Assembly (NCBI GenBank): GCA_030427805.1
Contig: JAUICP010000003.1
Span: forward strand, 257,758 to 321,757
DNA from: Bdellovibrionia bacterium
GTDB lineage: Bacteria > Bdellovibrionota > Bdellovibrionia > Bdellovibrionales > JAGQZY01
Reading direction: 5' to 3'
DNA: 64,000 nt
Part shown: in pieces, positions 1 through 8,465 of the stretch
Numbering within the stretch: the stretch's first letter is position 1
Layout: each line of letters starts with the position of its first letter
Position numbers and translations under genes: made by a program
The notes under the pieces: generated by a model
What the model saw: only the letters and a program-made list of their open reading frames with translations
Databases searched by the model: none
Told to the model about the DNA's origin: nothing

Positions 1-80
1 ACAAGTCCTAGCTTATTGCAAAAAAAATCGAGGGATTCTTCAAGGTTCGAAACTCGAAGCATTGTGTGCAAATATTCCAT
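1..80 (-). CDS. gloA: glyoxalase I (lactoylglutathione lyase)-like, N-terminal fragment cut by window edge
   Basis: Not in the ORF track because the window ends inside it. Reading the minus strand from an ATG at position 80 gives MEYLHTMLRVSNLEESLDFF followed by CNKLGL. This closely resembles the N-terminus of bacterial GloA, including the metal-ligand His at residue 5. A strong ribosome binding site (TTAGGAGG) lies 5 nt upstream. Known family role: zinc- or nickel-dependent isomerisation of the methylglyoxal-glutathione hemithioacetal to S-lactoylglutathione in the cytoplasm. Only 26 codons are visible, so another VOC-superfamily enzyme cannot be excluded. It lies 51 nt downstream of the next gene on the same strand and may be cotranscribed with it. 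Confidence 0.7.
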   Translation of the reverse strand, partial: MEYLHTMLRVSNLEESLDFFCNKLGL

Positions 81-131
81 AAGGTCCTCCTAAACTCAGA
101 AGACCCTAGCGAAGAATAATTGAAATGTAAA

Positions 132-1682
132 TTAGGTTTCGTCGGGCGTGATTCCGTTGGCTTCCTGGCGAGCACGCTCAAAGTCCCCTGTTCTTTCAGC
201 CTCAAAATTAGCTTCTCGCACCAGACGCTCAAGCGCCCTTGTGACACAAGCTGCTGGATTCTGCAGATAGGGATTGATTATATCGTCACGCTCTTCTTGG
301 GGAAGGTCCGTTATGGGAATAATATCCATCGTCGCTTCCGCAAAGTCGTAATCAGATAGACTCGTACCGGCTGGAACACGTGCAAAGACTTCACACTCAC
401 CAGGTTCGGGCTCTACCAAAATGAGATGTTCACCACTTTCTAATTGAATAGGCCTTGCCCTCTGTTCGTTGGCAGCAAATATCTCGCGCTCTTCGCGATT
501 ACAACTTCTTGTGGGAAAAGTTCTTTCATAAACCCGCAGACTTTCGCTATTTTCACTGATTTCTGTTCGAAAGAGTTCAAGATTGGCTCCATTGACATAA
601 TTCGAAGCATCAGCAACTGCTGTTAAGTCGACCTGGTATTGGCTATTAATCAAGTTGGTGATTGTCGGTCTTATTCGCATATTCGGAGGGGCTCCGACAA
701 AGTATTCCGTCGGCATTTGTGCATCGTGGGCCGTTAAACCCTCAGCATTTTTTTGTTCGTTGATAATTCTTTCGGCAATCCTTCGACAAACACCTAGGGG
801 ACCAGTGACGTGATTTGCGATTTCAAGGATTTTAAGCCCCTCTTCGTCGTGACCAATACAGAAGGGCATGCCCTCCCAGTATTCTTCGCCCTCGAGCTGA
901 AACTCGAGAAGCTCTCTATCGCGTCCGATGTCGAAAAGAGGTTCTTCGGGCATCCAATTCGTCGACATTTCGTTGGTTGCCACATCAGAGACCAAGCCGT
1001 CAAAAGCTTGATTCACTTCTCCGTAGTTTGTACAGGTCCTATTGTAAAAATAAGCACCAGCACCACCACCCACGATTAAAGCGCCGACAATCCAAACAGC
1101 GATCGGTATCGCCGCATGGGCCTCATTAAAAAATACATCAAATAGGGAAGCATTTTTTGCCGAAAGGAGATTTCGCATTTTAATAAGATTGGCTTCAAAC
1201 CCCGATTCGGGAACATAGGTAAAAGCCTTGCCATTTATAAAAAAGTCACTGCCCGGGTTCGAGTAATTAAGGGCAATCTTCAGCTGATCCGATCCCGACT
1301 GAATCAAAAAACCAAGGCTAAGTTCTTTGATATTGACTTTCTTTGCTCCCGCTTGGGGATTGGATTTTAAAACGCGCTCTAGCTCCGCTCGCAGTTTTTT
1401 ATAGGGGCCCGTTCGCAAGAGCGTACTCTTTCTAAAAAAGCGTGACAGAGTCTTGTGCTCCTTTAACTCTTGCACAAGGGACTTCATCCGCTTCATACCT
1501 TGCGAGGCACGGTGAACTCGACTGATCGCCCTCTTCCGCAGAGCTGTTCTCTTTTCTTTTGAAAGGGATGCTACAGATGGTTTCGTTGTGTTCTTCTTAG
1601 TACTCGCCAATAGAATGGGTTGATTCGTCAATAAGAATACGAATGCAATACATAAAGACAATAGCCTCATAGTCCTCTTCAC
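132..1682 (-). CDS. exported protein of unknown function with one internal membrane segment
   Basis: I do not recognise this 516-aa protein. The N-terminus is a signal peptide (basic MKRTMR, then a hydrophobic stretch ending near LLAS, about residue 27). A basic, helical region follows (about 40-110). A single hydrophobic segment, AIPIAVWIVGALIVGGGAGAYFY, sits at about 191-213 and is followed by a mostly acidic C-terminal domain containing several cysteines. Export with anchoring in the inner membrane is inferred. The track start at 1682 is GTG with AGGGG upstream; an in-frame ATG at 1670, just after GAGG, is equally possible. It precedes the gloA-like gene on the same strand. Confidence 0.75.
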   Translation of the reverse strand: MKRTMRLLSLCIAFVFLLTNQPILLASTKKNTTKPSVASLSKEKRTALRKRAISRVHRASQGMKRMKSLVQELKEHKTLSRFFRKSTLLRTGPYKKLRAELERVLKSNPQAGAKKVNIKELSLGFLIQSGSDQLKIALNYSNPGSDFFINGKAFTYVPESGFEANLIKMRNLLSAKNASLFDVFFNEAHAAIPIAVWIVGALIVGGGAGAYFYNRTCTNYGEVNQAFDGLVSDVATNEMSTNWMPEEPLFDIGRDRELLEFQLEGEEYWEGMPFCIGHDEEGLKILEIANHVTGPLGVCRRIAERIINEQKNAEGLTAHDAQMPTEYFVGAPPNMRIRPTITNLINSQYQVDLTAVADASNYVNGANLELFRTEISENSESLRVYERTFPTRSCNREEREIFAANEQRARPIQLESGEHLILVEPEPGECEVFARVPAGTSLSDYDFAEATMDIIPITDLPQEERDDIINPYLQNPAACVTRALERLVREANFEAERTGDFERARQEANGITPDET

Positions 1683-1745
1683 CTCGCTACCCCTATCATA
1701 TCGGATAGAAGGCCAGTGTTTATAAATGAATCAGAATCTGACGAT

Positions 1746-1772
1746 AAAATCGTATCAAAATGATACGATTTT
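1746..1772 (-). terminator. perfect 12-bp stem-loop ending the HEAT-repeat gene
   Basis: AAAATCGTATCA and TGATACGATTTT form a perfect 12-bp stem around a 3-nt loop. The stem overlaps the stop codon of the 1771..3678 gene. It ends in a U-rich arm on the minus strand, so it fits an intrinsic terminator for that gene, although no long T-run follows the stem. Confidence 0.6.
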
Positions 1773-3678
1773 AGGGTTTTTCAATAAGATCGATACTCTT
1801 CTGAGCTGCATCGCGAACTGAATAGTGGCTTTTATCGGTTGCGAGCTTCTTTAGCTCTGGGAGTGCTTTTTTAGCCAAGGGCCCGATTTGTCCGAGCATG
1901 CGAATCGCAACCAGTTGGTTTCTCGATTTATTAATATGCTTCAAAAGTTCCGGCACCAATCGCGCTCCCATCCTCTCGGCAAGCTCCTCATAACTAAATC
2001 CCCGGTCCCAAGAAACATCGAGCATTTCCGCCACGATCGCTGGCTGATTCGTCTCGGACACCAATAAGACTTCAACACTTGGCTTTATGATGCGGTAAAA
2101 TCCGCTCTTCTTTTTACGGCCTTCTTTGAGGCTGGCAAACACATCTTCGACTAGGGCTTTAGCCATTTTAGGCTTTTTACTGAGAATGTTGAGGGCAAGA
2201 AGTCTTTTTTGGTACTTTTTACTTTTAAGCATTTTTTTAATTTTACTCTGACTCGGGAGTGTCTTTGGGCAGTCTAATCGATTATCGAGGCAGAAGTCGT
2301 AAAGATCATCCGTTAAATGTTTTTTATCGTTTTTCGCAAAAACCCTATCTATGCGCTCAGCATTTGTTTTTAAAAACTTTTCTTTAAGTTGCTGCCATTT
2401 CTTAATCAACTTAAGGTCATCGTCTTCTTCATCATCGAGTTTCGAAATCTTCCGTGAAAATTCTCTGACAAAATCCAAGTAGAAGCGGGCCAGAGTATCG
2501 CTCGGTTCCGCTTTACTAAGAACTTGAGCGAGCCAAGCTAGCGATTCTTCCTGCAAACTTTCGGATTCTTGTTGAAAAAAGAATCTCTTCAATTGTGTGG
2601 TCCAGCTTCTGGTATCTTTGAAGTCGTGACTCTTTTTGATTTTATTCATCATGTATCTAAAGAGTTGAGGTTGCCCTTTAAATCGCGACTGATTCAGTCC
2701 ACGACTGAGGTAAATAAAGGATTGATCCGAACTCAAATAAACCGGACGCCCCAGACGACCTTTTTGCGCAAGATCAATATAGCGATCGAGCCTCTTCTTT
2801 TGCCTTTCTAGTTCCTTGCCGGCCCCTACAGGATGAAAGAGGAGTCCACTCGTGCGGTAATGGGCTCGGCCATTGGATCGCTGGAAGAACTCAAAGAACA
2901 AGTCGAATTGAGCATTCGTATGGGGGCCGTAATGCGAAAAGAAATTCAAAATCATTTCAAAGCGCTGATCCTTGGGAGCAGCCGTGAGACCTGGCACCTG
3001 GGAGAGAAGAAACTTCTCATAGACAGGGCTGCGTTTGCTGTGGCGATTGAGGTGCCCCATTAATCGGCTGTGAAAGCGAAGACAATAACCTCGAAAGGGA
3101 ATTTTCTTGGCCTCTTTGGCGGCAGCTGTGATTTTTTTTGGACTTGTTAAGTCAGAGAACATTGAAAACGTTTTATCGGTTGGATAGTCGCAGAAGCGCT
3201 CCGTCACCTTCACCTGCTCCTGATCCTCTTTTTTAGTGAAAATCTGTATGAGCTGATCAATTCTCTCTAGGGCCTTTGACTCGACTTGCTTTTTATTGCT
3301 CGCTTCTTCAGCCGCCTTTTTCACGAGTTTCTCTGGAGTCTTTTCTGTGGACTTCTTTTTGACCCTAGTGATCTCCGCATTGACCGCGCGGTAGCACTTA
3401 TAAGTCGCTCCTTTTTTTTGGCAGTCATTGCGCAAAGGTTCGATATTCAGTTCAAAGTCCCGACAATCCGCTGATCGATTACAAACTAAATCCAATTCCT
3501 TAAAGGCATTTTTTAGGGCCTTTTTTCGGGCCTCGTCTTCGTTCTTCGACTCGCCAATTCCGCAGGTTGTTATAATCTCATTGGAACGCTGAGAAGCCGC
3601 CTCCTCACAGAGCCATTTGGCTTGGGAAATGGAACTAAAAGTGAAAATTATCCATACGAGTAAACGACTTCGAAGCAT
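1771..3678 (-). CDS. exported protein with C-terminal HEAT-like repeats
   Basis: The 635-aa protein begins with a signal peptide (MLRSRLLVWIIFTFSSISQA). A Cys-containing domain of about 90 residues follows, whose GIGESKNEDEARKKALKNAF segment resembles the small exported LPP20/DUF541-like helical folds. The middle is long, lysine-rich and helical. The last 110 residues read as HEAT-like helical repeats (LVPELLKHINKSRNQLVAIR, then LPELKKLATDKS). The track start at 3894 would add 72 residues with no signal peptide and would overlap the divergent Usp gene. The ATG at 3678 has AAAGGATC just upstream and gives a clean signal peptide, so I chose it. HEAT repeats usually mediate protein-protein contacts; no enzymatic motif is visible. 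Confidence 0.75.
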   Translation of the reverse strand: MLRSRLLVWIIFTFSSISQAKWLCEEAASQRSNEIITTCGIGESKNEDEARKKALKNAFKELDLVCNRSADCRDFELNIEPLRNDCQKKGATYKCYRAVNAEITRVKKKSTEKTPEKLVKKAAEEASNKKQVESKALERIDQLIQIFTKKEDQEQVKVTERFCDYPTDKTFSMFSDLTSPKKITAAAKEAKKIPFRGYCLRFHSRLMGHLNRHSKRSPVYEKFLLSQVPGLTAAPKDQRFEMILNFFSHYGPHTNAQFDLFFEFFQRSNGRAHYRTSGLLFHPVGAGKELERQKKRLDRYIDLAQKGRLGRPVYLSSDQSFIYLSRGLNQSRFKGQPQLFRYMMNKIKKSHDFKDTRSWTTQLKRFFFQQESESLQEESLAWLAQVLSKAEPSDTLARFYLDFVREFSRKISKLDDEEDDDLKLIKKWQQLKEKFLKTNAERIDRVFAKNDKKHLTDDLYDFCLDNRLDCPKTLPSQSKIKKMLKSKKYQKRLLALNILSKKPKMAKALVEDVFASLKEGRKKKSGFYRIIKPSVEVLLVSETNQPAIVAEMLDVSWDRGFSYEELAERMGARLVPELLKHINKSRNQLVAIRMLGQIGPLAKKALPELKKLATDKSHYSVRDAAQKSIDLIEKP

Positions 3679-3847
3679 TTTTGATCCTTTTTTTACCAGA
3701 TTCCCTATGCTGTCACGAAAACGACTGGGAAGGAATGCCCCGGAGGGAGTCAAGACCTTGGCCCATTGGCTTCGGGGCCCTATTTTATAGTGACAAAACA
3801 GCGCGTAAAAGATAGTTTTAGCCAAAAGTAAGGGAGATTTAACTAGC

Positions 3848-4792
3848 ATGGCAAATTCAAGTATTAGCATTGGCTGGGCATTTGACCCGTTCACTTCAGA
3901 AGCAGAAAATCAGATGAGAGATATCCAATTTCTCAACCTCCTAGCTAAGTCCCACGATATTATCGTTACACCCTGCTATGTGGTCGGAGCCGATATCGGC
4001 CATTGGGTCGAGCACGCTATGGGCGATAAGGGAACGCACGATATTGTGACCAATATGAAGAAGCTCTGCGAATCCAAAATCGAAGATAGTGGTGCTCAGT
4101 TTCGCCTACACGACCCAAAGATAGTGATTAAACCTTCTTTCTCTTTGCGAAAAGATGTTACAAGCTTTCTCGAAGCCATGTCAGGCTATGACTATCTCAT
4201 CACTAACGCTCACAACCGCGGCGAAATCGAAACCTTCTTTTTGGGAAGTTTTGCCGAGAGCCTTCTCTTAAGTTCGAAACGACCCGTGATAGTGATTCCT
4301 CCTGGCAGTGCTGAACTCAAACAAATTGAGCACTTCCTCTACCCGAGTAATCTCAGTAAAGAGAGTGAAGAGAATCTTTTTGAATATCTTGAAAGCCCAG
4401 CTAATTTTTGCAAAAAGGTAGACATCTACTCAAAGGTTTCAAATCCCATTTCTGTTTACACATCGGGGATCAGTGTCCTTACTGGTGGGAGTCCCGTTTC
4501 TTTTGACAACTACATGACCGAAACGAGAGATCGAACCCAGAAAAAGGGAGATCAATTCGCTACGGACTGTGGAGACAAAGGCGTTGAAGCCAATTTTGTG
4601 ATGGACGAGGGCCCGTTCTCAATTGCAGAGGGGATCCACCAATTTGCCGATCGCAATAAGTGTGATCTTATTGCCATGCCGAGCTTTGCCGACAGTCTCG
4701 AGACTTTGCTCATTGGAAGCATCACTCGAGAAGTAGTTCGCACATCAAAACGCCCGGTACTCGTTTGGCCACGCCTCCTCGCTAAAAATTAG
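3848..4792 (+). CDS. tandem universal stress protein (UspA-like)
   Basis: The 314-aa cytoplasmic protein consists of two Usp-like halves. Each half ends in the family signature around the nucleotide-binding loop: GSFAESLLLSSKRPVIVIPP near residue 140 and GSITREVVRTSKRPVLVWP at the C-terminus. Both retain the G-S-x(n)-S/T-x-x-P-V-x-V pattern. The first half lacks an obvious N-terminal Walker-like GxxxG, so ATP binding is uncertain. Usp proteins act in stress and dormancy survival; the substrate here is unknown. The stop codon is 6 nt before the phospholipase-D-like gene, so the two are almost certainly cotranscribed, with the nuclease-family gene as third member. Confidence 0.82.
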   Translation: MANSSISIGWAFDPFTSEAENQMRDIQFLNLLAKSHDIIVTPCYVVGADIGHWVEHAMGDKGTHDIVTNMKKLCESKIEDSGAQFRLHDPKIVIKPSFSLRKDVTSFLEAMSGYDYLITNAHNRGEIETFFLGSFAESLLLSSKRPVIVIPPGSAELKQIEHFLYPSNLSKESEENLFEYLESPANFCKKVDIYSKVSNPISVYTSGISVLTGGSPVSFDNYMTETRDRTQKKGDQFATDCGDKGVEANFVMDEGPFSIAEGIHQFADRNKCDLIAMPSFADSLETLLIGSITREVVRTSKRPVLVWPRLLAKN

Positions 4793-4798
4793 TCGGCT

Positions 4799-5905
4799 AT
4801 GGGGGGCAAAGATAAGTTTATCTTTGATTCTAAGTCCTACGAAGCACTTCTCATTGAACTCATTGAGAGTGCTCAGAATAAAATTTCATTGTCCTTTTAT
4901 ATTTGGGAATACGACTCACTCGGAAAACGAGTTTCAGAGCTTCTGCAAAAAAAGGCCCAGAATGGGGTCTCCATTGAAATCATACTCGATGGTTTTGGCA
5001 GCGAGAACTACATTGAGCAATGCCAAGACATGCTCTCCATGAACCCCATTGAATTCTGGGTTTACCATCCGACTCCAAGGGTTCTCAGAAAAGTTCGCTC
5101 GAGAATCTCAATGTTTTTTAGAAATTTCCTGTGGACCATTTGGAACCTCAATCGAAGATCCCATCACAAACTAATCATCGTTGATGAGCAAAAGATACTC
5201 ACAGGGAGTCGCAATATGCACGACGAGGCTCTCAACTGGCGTGAACTGAGTTATTATAGCGAATCAAAGCAACTCGTCAGTGAATTCTGTGAACTCTTCG
5301 CACTGATCAAAGCCTATGCGCAAAAACCTTTCTTGCGCAAATTTAAAAAGGCGACGAAAACGACTCTCTTCGAGCATATCATTAGTAATCACAACAAAAG
5401 TCATCGCAAGAGAAAAAATCGATTTCTAAGGGGCCTTATTGAAAATTCTAATAAAGAAATTCTAATTGCTACTCCCTATTTTTTACCGGACCCAAGCCAC
5501 CTCAGGCTTTTCAGAAAAAAGCTTGGCGAGGGAGTAAAACTTCAGTTTCTCTTTTCAGAAATCTCTGATGTTTGGCTTTCTCAACAAGTCACGCGCTACT
5601 TTTATGGGAAACTCCTTTCTTGGGGTGCCGAGATTTATGAGTATCAGAAAGCACCGCTACACGAGAAGTTTCTCGTTGCCGACCAGAGAATTCTCTTTGG
5701 AACTTCTAATTTCAACTACAGGAGTCGCCTCAAAGACCTAGAAATCGACCTATCAATTGACGACACAGAATCGCTCCTCGCCCTTAAAGAGCATTTTAAA
5801 GAAGGAATTCACAATGCCAAACCCATCACAAAAGGCTATCGACAGAATGTCTTCCTGAGAGCCTTCTTATGGTCTATCCTCAAAATTTTCAGACGGTGGA
5901 TGTAA
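4799..5905 (+). CDS. phospholipase D / cardiolipin synthase-like protein
   Basis: The 368-aa protein has the two HKD catalytic motifs expected of the PLD superfamily: HHKLIIVDEQKILTGSRN in the first half and LHEKFLVADQRILFGTSNFN in the second. Each motif has the H-x-K-x4-D spacing followed by G-S/T-x-N. It lacks the two N-terminal transmembrane helices of classical cardiolipin synthase ClsA and resembles shorter ClsB/ClsC-type proteins. Known family reaction: phosphatidyl transfer or phosphodiester hydrolysis through a phosphohistidine intermediate. A role in cardiolipin synthesis or phospholipid processing is inferred. It sits in an operon with a Usp gene (6-nt gap) and an endonuclease/exonuclease/phosphatase-family gene (TAATG overlap). 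Confidence 0.85.
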   Translation: MGGKDKFIFDSKSYEALLIELIESAQNKISLSFYIWEYDSLGKRVSELLQKKAQNGVSIEIILDGFGSENYIEQCQDMLSMNPIEFWVYHPTPRVLRKVRSRISMFFRNFLWTIWNLNRRSHHKLIIVDEQKILTGSRNMHDEALNWRELSYYSESKQLVSEFCELFALIKAYAQKPFLRKFKKATKTTLFEHIISNHNKSHRKRKNRFLRGLIENSNKEILIATPYFLPDPSHLRLFRKKLGEGVKLQFLFSEISDVWLSQQVTRYFYGKLLSWGAEIYEYQKAPLHEKFLVADQRILFGTSNFNYRSRLKDLEIDLSIDDTESLLALKEHFKEGIHNAKPITKGYRQNVFLRAFLWSILKIFRRWM

Positions 5906-6633
5906 TGGATCGCGCTTTACAGATTCTCAGCTTCAATATTCACAAAGGATTTGACCTTTTAAAACGAAATTATCGACTCGATGATCTCAAAGAAAAGATT
6001 AAAGAACATCACTTCGACATTGTTTTCTTACAAGAGATTCACGGAATACACCCAAAGAATCACGAAGACTCCTTTGATCTCGATCCCCTTGAATTCTTTG
6101 CCGACGAAATTTGGGACCACTACGCCTATGGAAAAAATGCCGTCTATCCAAAAGGTCACCACGGAAATGCCATTCTCTCTAAGTATCCCATCCTTGAATG
6201 GAAAAACTTTGATCTGAGCAATCATCCTCTTGAACAAAGAGGACTTCTTTATGCACTCATAGAAGTTCCCGAGGCTGGCCCCATTCACCTTTTTTGCACC
6301 CATTTGGATTTGACCCAATGGGGAAGAAACAAACAATTCAATAAATTGAATTCAATTGTTACAAAATTCGATGGTCCCAAAATTTTTGCAGGAGATTTCA
6401 ATGACTGGAACTCGAAGTTGCAAGCTTTAATGAAGAATGAAGGCTGGGCAGCTATTTCAAGACAGGCGAGCTTCCCGAGTTTTCTGCCTTTGCTCAAACT
6501 GGACAATGTCTTCTACAAAGATATTGAGTATCTCGAATCAATGAAATTCGGAGCCGATGAATGGCGAAAATTTTCTGATCATATCCCGATTGGCGCACGG
6601 TTTCTTCTAGACAAGAAGAAAGAGACCAGCTAG
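5905..6633 (+). CDS. endonuclease/exonuclease/phosphatase family protein
   Basis: The 242-aa protein carries the core metal-binding and catalytic motifs of the DNase I-like fold: LSFNIHKGF near the N-terminus, FLQEIHG with the metal-ligand Glu, a CTHLDLTQWGR strand, GDFNDW, and the terminal SDHIPIGARF with the Asp-His pair. Members cleave phosphodiesters in nucleic acids, inositol phosphates or sphingomyelin, so the substrate cannot be read from sequence. No signal peptide is visible. The track start at 5869 lies inside the PLD gene. The ATG at 5905 overlaps the PLD stop codon as TAATG and is the better, translationally coupled start. A paired role with the PLD protein in lipid or nucleotide turnover is inference. 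Confidence 0.85.
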   Translation: MDRALQILSFNIHKGFDLLKRNYRLDDLKEKIKEHHFDIVFLQEIHGIHPKNHEDSFDLDPLEFFADEIWDHYAYGKNAVYPKGHHGNAILSKYPILEWKNFDLSNHPLEQRGLLYALIEVPEAGPIHLFCTHLDLTQWGRNKQFNKLNSIVTKFDGPKIFAGDFNDWNSKLQALMKNEGWAAISRQASFPSFLPLLKLDNVFYKDIEYLESMKFGADEWRKFSDHIPIGARFLLDKKKETS

Positions 6634-6740
6634 CGTTTTCAAGAGGTGTAGATGGCTGAACTTGAATCAGATTTTAAGATCATTTATGTCGAAGAATCCT
6701 AATACTTTGACGCCCTATTTTTGGAGTTATTTATTTAATT

Positions 6741-8465
6741 ATGCCTGATTGGAGTTATCACACCTCAATTAAATATGGACTCAATGCCCTTCCAAAAAAG
6801 GGGGCTCAATCTGTTGTTCTCGGTTCATTGGGTTTGTTGGGCTCCAATGGAGTTGGCCGACAAATTATTCGTCTTATGGGGCATATGGAGCCCCACGAAA
6901 AACTCGCCTATGATTTTATCAACTACAAACTAAAAAGTCCTGTGGCACTGGGACGCTCTGTCGATCCGAGGGCCCGGGCAAAAAAAGCCTTTAATGAGTT
7001 TGGAATTTCTTACCAAGAAATCAGTATCTCCTGTGTTGATAATCCCGATGATGTGGGTCTGGATCGTGAGATACCAAGCCTCCCGGTTGTTGACGACACA
7101 AACACCCTAAAAAAGTGGACCGAGTCTCGTTCAGTATTTCGCTTGGGAAGTATTGCTTCATCTAAAATTTTAGAAGAAAGACCTGAACTCACAGCACCTC
7201 GATGTATCTTCAGCTTTCCGGTAAATGCTCTCGATACAAGAAAAAGTATGAGTGCTGATCTCGACTACTTAAAATCCTGCGGTATAGAATGGATTCAACT
7301 GTCCTGGAGCGAAGACTCTAAGAAGAAGCAAATTGAAGATCTGATCGTCCTGTTAAAGGATCGAGGTTTTTCCGTCATTCTTGCGACCGCAGTTTTAGAG
7401 CCCGAAGATGCGCGAAATTATAAAGAGCTTGGTATTAAACATTTTGTTGTCAACGAAGCCCTTAAAATTTCAGGCCCCGGTCTGCCCAAGCGACTTAACA
7501 ATAGTTTCATTGCCAATGAAACCCTCTCTGAAGAAAAAATGCGCCCCACCCATTCGAGTTGGTTTTACGGCCTCTCACTGGGAATAGCCATGTTCATCGG
7601 TGGAATCATGGCGTGGCTCATTGCTCATCACAAGGTTCTTCTTCCCTACGACGAAGTTGGCGCTCAACTCAGCTTAGAGCAAATCAAAAATCTCAACGAA
7701 AAGATCCTTCACTTTCTCGTTCACGATCGAGTGACCTTGGCTGGAACTATGATTGCCATCGGCATTTTATATTCGAGTTTTGCCTGGTTCTCTATGCGAA
7801 GAGGTGAAAAATGGGCTAAAGAAGCTGTCTGTTATTCGGCTCTTTTTGGTTTTATCAATTTCTTTGCCTTTCTCTTTTACGATTACTTTGATGTCTTCCA
7901 CGCCTTTGTCACGGCCTGCCTTATGCAGATTTTTCTCCTTTGCGTGTACGCAGACCTTCCCAAGTTAAAGAAGGTCAATAAGCCCAGTCCTAAAAACGAT
8001 CGCGTTTGGCGAATGAGTCTATGGAGCCAAGCCCTCTTCGTAACCCAGGGACTTGGACTCATTCTGGCCGGACTCGTTATCACCTATTTTGGTGCCACCG
8101 AAGTTTTTGTCCCCCAAGACCTCGAGTATTTAGGACAACCAAGCGACCTTATTAGGGCTTTTCACAAAAACCTTGTTCCCCTCATAGCCCACGATCGCTG
8201 TACATTTGGTGGAATGCTCGTGTCTTCAGGAATATGCATACTGATGAGTGCTCTGCACGGCTTCGAGCGGGGTCGCTCCTGGCTATGGTGGGTTTATATT
8301 TTTTCTGGATTTCCACCCTACCTAATTACCCTCTGGGTCCATTTAGACATCGGCTACGTCAACCAATTTCACTTGGCTCCGGTCTATATCGGTATAGCCT
8401 TGCTGATCGGTGGGTTGGCATTAGGTGCTCCCTATCTCTTAGACAAAAAACACCTTAAAGATTAG
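6741..8465 (+). CDS. DHODH-like N-terminal domain fused to a duplicated membrane domain
   Basis: Of 574 residues, the first 260 resemble dihydroorotate-dehydrogenase-like TIM-barrel proteins (PDWSY start, then LGSLGLLGSNGVGRQIIRLMGHM). The FMN-binding and catalytic motifs of true PyrD are not evident, so the barrel may be degenerate. The C-terminal 300 residues hold about eight hydrophobic segments in two related halves. Each half opens with an acidic helix followed by an H-D-R motif: FLVHDRVTLAGTMIAIGI and LIAHDRCTFGGMLVSSGI. I recall proteins annotated as DHODH with this tail in other phyla, but the membrane half has no function I can name. The stop codon overlaps the convergent gene's stop by 3 bp. 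Confidence 0.7.
   Translation: MPDWSYHTSIKYGLNALPKKGAQSVVLGSLGLLGSNGVGRQIIRLMGHMEPHEKLAYDFINYKLKSPVALGRSVDPRARAKKAFNEFGISYQEISISCVDNPDDVGLDREIPSLPVVDDTNTLKKWTESRSVFRLGSIASSKILEERPELTAPRCIFSFPVNALDTRKSMSADLDYLKSCGIEWIQLSWSEDSKKKQIEDLIVLLKDRGFSVILATAVLEPEDARNYKELGIKHFVVNEALKISGPGLPKRLNNSFIANETLSEEKMRPTHSSWFYGLSLGIAMFIGGIMAWLIAHHKVLLPYDEVGAQLSLEQIKNLNEKILHFLVHDRVTLAGTMIAIGILYSSFAWFSMRRGEKWAKEAVCYSALFGFINFFAFLFYDYFDVFHAFVTACLMQIFLLCVYADLPKLKKVNKPSPKNDRVWRMSLWSQALFVTQGLGLILAGLVITYFGATEVFVPQDLEYLGQPSDLIRAFHKNLVPLIAHDRCTFGGMLVSSGICILMSALHGFERGRSWLWWVYIFSGFPPYLITLWVHLDIGYVNQFHLAPVYIGIALLIGGLALGAPYLLDKKHLKD

Noticed and set aside
8-247. 79-aa minus-strand ORF at the left edge
   Set aside because: Overlaps the real 132..1682 gene and the gloA-like start in another frame; no ribosome binding site.
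6652-6702. 16-codon ORF with GAGGTG upstream between the EEP-like and DHODH-like genes
   Set aside because: Too short and without hydrophobic or other features; may be chance. Not listed as a gene.
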